A stretch of DNA of 64,000 nt from Hybos culiciformis. Its lineage: Eukaryota > Arthropoda > Insecta > Diptera > Hybotidae. Positions 54,909-64,000 of the stretch are shown here, in pieces. Both the position numbers and the translations under genes were made by a program. Position 1 is the first letter of the stretch; every line of letters begins with the position of its first letter. The stretch covers positions 139,163,308 to 139,227,307 of the forward strand of contig OZ023273.1 of NCBI GenBank assembly GCA_964007475.1, in the 5' to 3' direction. Below the pieces are notes generated by a model. It ran no database searches, was not told the origin of the DNA, and was given only the letters and a program-made list of their open reading frames with translations.

Positions 54909-57900
54909 ACCAACTCTAATATTCAAATTAAAGATTTACGATTCACGTTATTCTAGTCTATTTTTAAGTTAATTTAGAATGTTGATTGTTGATATTATTA
55001 AATTAGGTATAAGAATATTTAAAGAAAATTATTACCTTAGTTTTATTTTTAATGTGCAACATATGTAATTTCGGTCTTAGTTTTCAAAAAACATGTAAAG
55101 CTTCAAGCTTGTGACATTGTTTATCTCTCTCTTCTATAATGTCGCTAAACTTTACAATTTTCCTTTGTTTTCGCTCTATAATTATTATTAAAGCTTAGAA
55201 ATTTTTCTTTCATGTAATAGCAGTTAGGCTCTACACTCATGAAGTAACATAAAATTAATCTTTTTTTAACATCTTTTGTGAGGCTTACTTATCAATTCAA
55301 TTAAAATGAACACAACAAGCTTAATAATACAATAAAAATAAGCTAAATATTGTATAAAAATAAAAATAAATAATTTTATCAATGAATATATATATTTTTT
55401 TTATTTTAATTTCTATATGGTCTGTTTAATTTGTATACAATCAGGTGTAGGTACAAATGTTATAAATGAAGATGTTATACAAAAAAAAATTTACATAATA
55501 ACATGGTCGCGATATATATGTAGTATAATGCAATACAATATTATAATTGTAATTCATCAACCTTATACATTGAAATTAAATCGGAGTATAGTACACTCAT
55601 ATGTTGGATAAATTTATAATTTTTTATTAAGGTTCTTTATAATTGATATTGGTTTATGGTGTGAATGCGAAAATTACAAAAATTCCGATTTAATTATATA
55701 CAATTTGTTTTTTTTAAATTTTATAATGAACTTTTCTGATATATAAACTAACATGGAAGACATTGATTGGTTGATGGTTTGAAAGTTTTCCTTATATTTG
55801 AAATATTTATAAATCCAGGTTTTGTTCTAAGTTAGAATAAAAAAACAAATCCAAATATTTATATAATCTCTCTTAACTTAGGTAGTTCAAAGCAAAACAT
55901 GATTTCTATAGATATTGAAAGCAAAAAAGGTAACTTAGTCTTAAGAATATGTAATGATCTTGATGGTTGATTCCTTTTCTGTCGTAGCGTCATAGCTGGA
56001 AAAAATTTGAAATTTCGAAATTAATCATTTCATGTTTAATGTTTATAAAATACGAATATAAATATTGTCAAATCTAAAAATTTTGACCTTAAAATTAATA
56101 AGTAACTTTTTTGCGTACTAAAATAGGTTTAGCAATGATAATGTATATAAAAAAAACTTAAAGAAAACTGTTTTACGAGGTGATTGATATGTAATTAATA
56201 GAATATTAATAAGCCACGTGAAATATTCAATGAAAACATGCTTTAGAAAATAACGTTAATATCCAATAATAAATAATAATGAAGTCATAAATATAATATG
56301 GCTTTGATTGTGTGCATTTTATTTTGATTTAAAAATGCACTAAAACAGGTAGGGTACTTTTACTAAAATTTTAAATTTTCTAATACACATACATTAAAAA
56401 TCTTTTATATTATATTATAAATAAATATACATGTACGTACATATTATATAATTAAAATGTGTACAAAGGGGAAATAAATCTGGGCTAAATTCTGAATTCT
56501 TAAAACAGAAATTAATAGTTTGAATACTAATTTTCTTCCTACATTATTGTTTCTAATAAAATGATCATAATTTATATTAGGGGTTTTTTTTAAAACACAG
56601 GTTAGTCATTTTAGTATTCGGGGAAATTTATTTAAAAAATTTTTTCAGAATTATCTTAAAAAGAATTTCATACACTATGTGCAAACATATTAAAAAATAT
56701 ATCTTAAATAAGTATCTTTTAAAAATGATAAGAAAAAGTAGTTTAAAGTAATAAAAAATATACACTGAAAAAAAACTTGAAGAAATAGAAAATATAACTA
56801 TTTCATATGCAATTTTTGTTGCTTTTCAAATTAGAATAATAAGAATTCAAAGATAAACCTAGTTCTGTTTCGTTTCCTGATGTACGATTCATCAAATCAA
56901 CGAAGTTTTTAGAAATAAAAAAATGGAAAACAGTAGTTCTCAAAATTACGAGATTTCAGAAACTCAAATATTGCAGTGATCTAAAAATTTTAAATGAAAC
57001 TTTTATAGTTTTATTTCGTTTGTAAAGTTAATTTAAAGAAAAAAAAAAATTCCTGCAGTAAAATATTTATTATAATTTCGTCAATATTTTTAAATTGATT
57101 TTGTATAGAAGACTTATAAATATTAATAATTTTGTCTATGACCTTTATACATATACCAATTAAAATATTTAACATTACTTATTATTAATAAAATAACTAT
57201 ATATACGTTCAGTTCACCCAGAAAAGTTCTATGAATTACTTGTTCTCAGTGCATTTAGTATATACTATAAGCTTTATTTTCTGCGATATACATACATTCT
57301 AACTTATATCTTATGTTTATATACCTACCTGCCTAAATAAAAAATATGGCAGGAAAAGAAAATTACACTTATATGTGAACTTTTTTTTTTCAATTATAAT
57401 TTAAAGGTTCATAAAATAAATATTAAAAATATTCAAGCTCTCCGTAGAATAGATTATTTTTAAAATTGATTTTATAATTTGACTACATCTGGCTATAATT
57501 TACTTTAATTATTATAATGGTTTAAAAAAAGGCGATTAAATGATATACAGTGAAATAATATTCAGAAATTGAAATAAAATCATCAGATAGATATATCTCA
57601 AAATTAGATTAAAGTTTCTTTCTATATTTGCTAAATATTGTGCTGTGCTGAATGTTTAAACATTTGACACTTTTTAATATTTTGAGCTTAATAATTCGAT
57701 TTTGGTGTGGCGTCTAACACAATGAAACTAGCATTTGTTAGTAAGATTGCAGTCTTTAAATAAGATAAGGTCATTAAACAGTATTTTAAAGTATTTCTTG
57801 GAATCTAAAAAATTAGTACGATTTATATTAAATGAAAAAAAATAACTCATTTAATATTATGAGGTTATTAGGCAGAAAAATATCGAACTAAACACCTCTC

Positions 57901-58521
57901 GGTTTATATTTTCATTTATAATTAAATAATACTTTTAAAATTATGCTCAAAATAATAAAATTTACTACTGCGAGACTTGTAAATTTCTTGAACTAAAAAA
58001 TATTTTAAAATAATTCGCCTGTGTTAATTTTTTTGTTGTTGTTTAGTTTAAATTTTTACATTATTAACTTTCAGCTTCACGTAGTATACACAAAATTTTT
58101 ATGTTTATTTTTTTTAAATTTTTTGTTTACTTCCACTACCAACATATTTTTCTCAGTCTCGGTCTCGAATATAAGATATTAAATATATATTTTTTTTTTA
58201 TTACTTTCGTTGTTGTCTCTGCGTTTTGTATATTTTGATGATTAAATATTTTTTTTTTTAACTTTTTTTTTTTCTACTTAAGTAATGTTTTTAAATTAAC
58301 AATAGCTAACAGTGTAAAAATAGATATCGTTCCATTTGGAAGTCTTATGTTTTAACAAAAGAAAGTTAAAATTTTTTTTATAATAATTGTGAATTAAAGT
58401 TAAAAAAAAAAAACAAAAAAACAAAATAAACAATTTACATTTCATTTTTTTTTACCGGAAAAACGAGAAATTTATTAAAAATCTATATATATATATATAA
58501 ATATATAATATATATATAAAA
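54909..58521. other. Intergenic, possible decayed signal-peptide exon
   Basis: Long A/T-rich stretch. At 55383-55447 a frame reads MNIYIFFILISIWSV, then a stop, then a donor-like CAG|GTGTAG. This is the layout of a Kunitz first exon with one stop, but no second exon was found. A (TA)n-rich tract precedes KUN5 at about 58480-58520. Nothing else recognised. Confidence 0.4.
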
Positions 58522-60209
58522 ATGAAATTTCTAATTACATTTTGCTTAACTTTAATTGGATTAGTTTTTGCTGCTGAAGATTTTGACAAAAAAGGTAGGT
58601 TTGCAGAAATTATAAAAAAAGTTAAAAAAGTAAACAAAAAACAAAGTTAATAGAAACTATATGTAATTAAGTGAAATAAATTGTCTTTAAATGTTAAGAT
58701 GGCGTTAAAAATATGACAAAGGGCGTAGGCTCAATTTTATGTGAAAAATATATAAAAAGATATAAAATTTTTAAAATAGTTTAACATTATATTAGCTTCG
58801 GTGCCTTCAAATTACTTCAGTCTTTATGAAGCCAATATCTGTTTTACATCGCGATAATTTGATGAAAGTGTGTTATTGAAGGGAAATAAACTAATAGAAT
58901 ATCAGATTGTGAGAAGAATCCAATCTAACATTAGAATATTTCATAAGAAAGTTTTTTTTTTTCGAATTCTAAACATAAAAAAATATAAAATTTCAGTATT
59001 TCAACGTACATAAAATAATTGTCGATATTCTAGTTCTTTGAATATTTTATTATTATATTTCTATAATCAAATATCTGATTTATGCAAATGCTTGAAAATA
59101 CTATTTTCAAGCTTAGTGAAGGTCATTAATAATTGGAGTTAGAAAGCTACAAATTTTAAAAAAAGTTTTCATTAATATATCGATAATAAAAGTTAACAAA
59201 ATCAAAAATTATATTTAATTACGATATTTCGACAATTTTGTATGGGCATATAAAGTTAACCAACCAGACCAGGATATTTAAAATTATTAAACAAAATTTA
59301 ATTGTCATAATTTTTTGTTATAACTAATTTGATTAAATTAAAATTGATTATGTTAACATAACTGATAGTACGTAAATTATTTATTTATTTTTCTTTGCTA
59401 AATTTAAGTTCAAATAAAATATATAAACGCGTAATTTAGAAAATTAGAGTCCCGATCAAGGGCGATTCTAATGATACAAAATTTTATTTTTAAATTTTAG
59501 TCAAATAATTAGAAACTAACGATGAAAGTTTTTTTAAGCACATGAGTAATATTTGAATTTCTTTTGTTATCAGTTAAAAACTGTACGGTGTTTTCATTAA
59601 GTTGTGTTTAATTGTTTTAAAAATTAATATTAATGACTTTAACTTTGCGTCTCACATTCAGGGTATAGTATGCTCACAAATGTTGAAAATTAGAATTTAA
59701 AAGTTACCTAATTAAGAATATATTACTCCATAATTATATATTTTGCAACTATAGAAAATTATAATAATACAATTGAACAATTTAAACTTTTTTATATATT
59801 TCATAACCCTATGTAATGAAAAACTTAATGTAATTTTCTTTTGTTTTGCAGCATGTTTTTTGCCCTCTGAAACAGGATCTTGTCGTGCAATGTTCCATAA
59901 ATTTTTCTATAATTCAACTAGTAAAGAATGCGAAGAATTTGTGTACGGTGGTTGTGGAGGTAAATAAATTAATATTGTGATCCAAATTTAACATTTTTCA
60001 AAAACTTAAGTTTATATTTATAATTTTCAGGTAATGCCAATTCTTTTGACAATGTAATTGATTGTGAATCTAAGTGTAAAGTTGTACAAATCGATCTGAG
60101 AACGAATATCAATGGAACTACTGATGGTAAAGCCGCAGCTAGCAGATTGCCAACATTAGAATTATTAATATTTATACCTTTAACGCTCATAGGGTTTCGA
60201 TCGCTGTAA
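58522..60209 (+). CDS. KUN5: Kunitz-type protein with hydrophobic C-terminal tail (119 residues)
   Basis: Three exons: 58522-58594 (signal peptide MKFLITFCLTLIGLVFAA), 59852-59959 and 60031-60209. Both introns are phase 1, and the second one splits the Kunitz domain just after the YGGC motif, unlike the other cluster members. Spacing is C-x8-C-x15-C-x7-C-x12-C-x3-C with Arg at P1 (GSCRAMF). After the last cysteine come about 45 extra residues: a polar linker with an NGT glycosylation site, a small-residue stretch (GKAAAS), and a hydrophobic end (LELLIFIPLTLIGF). This pattern suggests a GPI-anchor signal and a cell-surface inhibitor. A membrane span is the alternative. Confidence 0.85.
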
Positions 60210-62065
60210 AATTATTTTTTAGTTGATATATTTGGGTAATTTTTCAAGATGTTAATTGTATAATAAAATTTGAAATTTATTTTTTGATAAACATTTAATT
60301 ATTGTACCTTATTCTGAAACGAAATATTATTTCGTATAAAATTGATCTTCCAAATTTTTGGAAATTTATTACTTTGATTAATGTTAAACGTCACTTTTAC
60401 TAAAGTTGTATGTTAAATTTTGTACAATTCTACTTATATTATATCTGTTACAATTTTGTAAATCATTTAAGAATATCTATATGTGTTTTTTTGTTCTATA
60501 GAAAATAGGTTCATAATCGTTCAAATAGCAATAATATCTTAGTATGATATTTAATAATTGTATTATTAATTTAAAAAAAAAAAATTTTTTTTTGTTCAAA
60601 TCAATTGTGTAAATAATAATTTATTCCAAAATGTATCATTTAGCAAGAATTATTATTATAAGATACAAAATTAAATATTATTACTATCAATAAAAATATA
60701 CATAAAAAATTCATAAGAACATTGTTTGTTGTTCTGAATCAGTATTGAACTAAATTTAATAAAAAAAAATTAAAAAGTTAAATTTTTAATTCCCTATTTT
60801 ATTTCTACTGTATAAAAATGATTTAATTTTTTTCTATTTCCAATTAATATAGATAGAGTACGATGCATGTTGTATGAATTTTTGTGTTTCTGCACCTACT
60901 TGAAACTTCTGAAAATAAAATGATTCTGGATGACTTAAACTAAAAAAGTAATATCACTAACTATAGTCACGAAAGCTAAAATTAATTTTATGGAAATTTT
61001 TAGACAGTATGATATAAATAATTATATAAATAATGCGCAAGAATAAAATGTATTTTTGTTTATCATAATGAAGGTCTTTTTCGGGTTAAATACCTTCATT
61101 TAATAACAAAATTGCGTATGAAGAATGGACTAGACATTGTTTTATTAATAAATAAATATTATCTTTCAAATTTTTATCGAGGACGACTTATTATTAGTTG
61201 AAATGCTTTTTTAATAGCAAAATTAACGTTAAAAAAGTATTTTACAATTAAAATTTTATATTGTTTATAGAGCTTTCTTATCTTTATCGGTAATTAAATA
61301 GAAATTGTAAAAATAAACTTCCGCGTATGTATTTTTTAACGTACTAAAAAACATTGCATGAAATTAAAAAAAAAAAAAGTTAAAATTAACACGAAACATC
61401 GTCAGCAATGTATGTGAGAATTGATGCAAGTACCTATTTACAATTCTACAAAAAGATTTTTATTTTAATTCTGGTTAGAAGTAATTTATTCTGTTACTAA
61501 TTCTCTGGGATAGGCATTTAATTAAAATTTAATAAAAAGTAAATAGTACAAACTTGATAGCGGCGCATTGTTAAACGCGACAATAAAAATTTTTCCGCCT
61601 AAAAATATGCAAATACAGAAATATTTTTAAACGAAATATGTATATACAATTTTGAAATTTTTAGAAATATTGTATAATGTATGATTAACAAATTAAAATT
61701 ATGATTATCATATACAAAATAGTGAAAAATTGAGTTTTTAAATTTTTTTTCGATATATGCATGATATTTAGTTTTTGACTGTATAACCATTATATGAATT
61801 TATCTCCTTCAATCCCAGTTTCAAACCCTGAGAACAAATAATAATATAAATTTTAATATGTTAACAAAAAATTGAGAAATAATTTAAACTTTTCACTAAT
61901 TTAGTTTTATTAATGTCATAATGTTGTGCAAATAAAGTAACAATGAGATCTAAGCAAAAATGCAAAAAATTATCTTGCAATAAATGAGATACTTTTTATT
62001 TCGATAATTTAAATATTAAGTGCTTAAATAAAATTTTTTACATTAAGTAAATTCAAATAAAATAT
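60210..62065. other. Intergenic between convergent KUN5 and KUN6
   Basis: A/T-rich, holding both 3' UTRs. No gene, repeat family or RNA recognised. Confidence 0.5.
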
Positions 62066-63324
62066 TTAAAATAAACATTTGATTATTGGTATTATTATAA
62101 AAATTAGTGAAGAGACATTGACTGATATTTTACCGCCAGATTTATGGCCTTTTTTATGTTGTTTTATAACATCTGTATGAGTTGTATTAGATGTTTCAGT
62201 ATGATTAGTCATTTTCTCAGTATCATTTGATTTTATTAAAGTTGTATTTGCTAAAATTTCTGTACGATTTACAATGAAATTTGTATCTGTTAAATTTGCA
62301 TCTGTTAAATTTGTATTTTTAATATTTGTATCTGTTAAATTTTTATCTACTGATAAAATACGCATTGATTTAGTATGTATTGTTGACGGTTTTGTTGTTG
62401 TTGTTGTGATCGTGGTTGTTGTTCTTTTTGGTCTATCCATACAATATTGTTCACATTGACTTCTCGATCTGAACATATTTGGAACTAGTTCTGAATAAGC
62501 ATTGCAATTCATACTTTCACACATTTTGGTATCCGGATTAAAAAAATAAAACCAAGCATACTTATTCATTTCGGAGCGACAGTCAATAACAGGATAATTC
62601 TTACATTCTAGAAAAAGGAAAAGAAAAAGATAACTATTATATTTGAAAAAAAAAAAAAAAAAGACCCCAAAATTAGAAGTAACTGATGATATTGAATTTA
62701 ACAGAAGCTATATAGAACTTCAAATATAAATAGATTCGATAAAATTATAAATTTAAATGATTTTTACTTAAAATTATTATATAAAATCATATTTACAATG
62801 GGATTGTTAATAGTAAGTCACTGGATATTTTTGTCACTGATATTGAGTAATATTTTTCATAGAAATAGTATGCCTGTCTAGTTAAAATTTAATAGTTAAC
62901 TTAATTAGAATATTCTTTTAACATAAATACACCTATACAGATACAGAATAATGCTTATTATGTTTGTATTATAAATTCAAAATAATATTGGTAAAAATTT
63001 TCATATTCGTTTAATATGCGTTAAATAATATTTTTTGCGCATGAATAATAACCATTTACAAATAGTTGATTTGTCAAAGTTCAAAAAGTTCGCGTAATTG
63101 TTTTTCCAAGTTTCATTAATAAATATACTGATTTTTTAAAATATTGGTTGCTATTATTTCCGTATCCATTGCAGTCTTAAATTCGCATTTTTAAAGATAT
63201 AATTTTTAGGAATTTAAGTAAATTCAACGGATGCTAAAAAATCTCACGACTTACCTTCCAGTAAGCTTCCATCACAGTAACTACATATTACAATAAAAAT
63301 TGTAATAATTGAAAAACTAATCAT
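62066..63324 (-). CDS. KUN6: divergent Kunitz-like domain on a Thr/Asn-rich stalk with hydrophobic tail (203 residues)
   Basis: Minus strand. Exon 1 (63255-63324) encodes a signal peptide (MISFSIITIFIVICSYCDG). A phase-1 intron of 647 bases follows, then exon 2 (62066-62607). The first domain has six cysteines in Kunitz order but with spacing 7-19-4-16-3, and a Kunitz-like FYFFNPDTKMC segment. The usual YGGC is replaced by ESMNC, so inhibition is doubtful. It is followed by a Thr run (KRTTTTITTTTTKPS), then repeats of the form LTDTN / NLTDAN with many N-x-T/S sites, a basic stretch (KQHKKGHKSGGK) and a hydrophobic end (VSSLIFIIIPIIKCLF). The layout suggests a heavily glycosylated, membrane- or GPI-anchored surface protein. 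Confidence 0.8.
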
Positions 63325-64000
63325 TTTTTTTTAATAATTAAAAATTATTATGTAGATGCGGATCTAAACTACTTTAGTGATGTCTACACGTATCTAAATT
63401 TGACTAATTATTTTAACAAAATTATAAAACTAATGATGAAAAATCGTATTCATTTAATTTTGTTTGTACAAGTGGTGTATTTAAATTTTGGGGAAAATTA
63501 AGTTATATTGAATTCTTTTGTTGATCTAATTAATTTCTGAATAATGAAGATAATATTTACATTATTATTTTTTTTTTTCTATTATTTTTTAATATTTTTG
63601 ACATAGATGGGTATACATTATATAGATATAATTTATTTTGTATAGTTCAATAAAGAGATATTGCATCGGTATAAGGTATATTGAAAGCACACATAAGTAT
63701 ATGAAAAATAGAAGTGATTAGTATAAAAAAAATATAAGCATGATCTTGAAAATTAAAAGAATAAAATAAAAAATTAAAAACTAAGAAGGAATGACAAATA
63801 ATTCATTCACGGAATCATCTATTAATCACTTTAAGAATATCGCCAAAAATGTTTTTGAATCACGCAGGGCAATTATTCTCAGAAGAACAATATTTAATAA
63901 ACATAAAAAAATAATAATAAATATCCCATTTTTATACAAAACTCATTGATAGAGAAGAGTTTACACCGACAGAACCTAGAATTTAACAAAAATTACAGAA
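63325..64000. other. Intergenic, upstream of KUN6
   Basis: A/T-rich sequence presumably containing the KUN6 promoter. No further gene recognised up to the window edge. Confidence 0.4.

Overview
This is insect-type nuclear DNA: very AT-rich, with short phase-conserved introns bounded by TTTTAG acceptors, a ZAD-type C2H2 zinc-finger family (an insect expansion), secreted Kunitz-domain genes with one intron after the signal peptide, and many eukaryotic transposons. No bacterial operons, CRISPR, rRNA or tRNA genes were seen. The species cannot be named from this sequence; a holometabolous insect is a guess.

Region 1 (1-36.66 kb) is a tandem segmental duplication of a minus-strand ZAD zinc-finger gene. 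Two complete copies can be assembled exon by exon: ZNF-A (6666-17897, 17 coding exons, 1055 codons plus stop) and ZNF-B (22850-36388, 15 coding exons, 811 codons plus stop). The first 253 bases match the DNA just upstream of both start codons, so a third copy should begin about 15 bases to the left of the window. Both genes contain a tandem array of a symmetric phase-2/phase-2 exon, each carrying one zinc finger plus an acidic linker: five copies in A and three in B. All copies remain in frame. Because A and B are paralogous, each gives the empty site for most insertions in the other. A carries a gypsy/errantivirus-like LTR element and a Harbinger-like MITE. B carries a second LTR element with an in-frame-deleted gag-pol, a 5'-truncated LINE, a foldback-like element and a 2 kb TA-flanked element. 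Foldback-like elements made of near-palindromic units lie at the junctions between duplication units.

Region 2 (36.7-39.8 kb) holds two single-copy genes on the minus strand: an F-box/leucine-rich-type protein with a newly inferred short last exon, and a clear TMEM222 (DUF778/RTE1 family) orthologue. The F-box stop lies only about 370 bases from the ZNF-B start codon.

Region 3 (39.8-45.3 kb) is intergenic with transposon relics: a decayed P-element/THAP9-like transposase fragment, a 0.7 kb hAT-type MITE with a perfect 8-bp target duplication, and a degenerate hammerhead-like motif.

Region 4 (45.3-63.4 kb) is a cluster of six small secreted Kunitz-type genes (three or more rounds of duplication, both strands) plus one decayed first exon. 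Four have canonical cysteine spacing or one extra residue with Arg/Lys at P1. One has Gly at P1 and a longer loop. One is a divergent Kunitz head on a Thr/Asn-rich stalk. Two end in hydrophobic tails suggesting GPI anchoring. A hairpin MITE family recurs here and between the ZNF copies.
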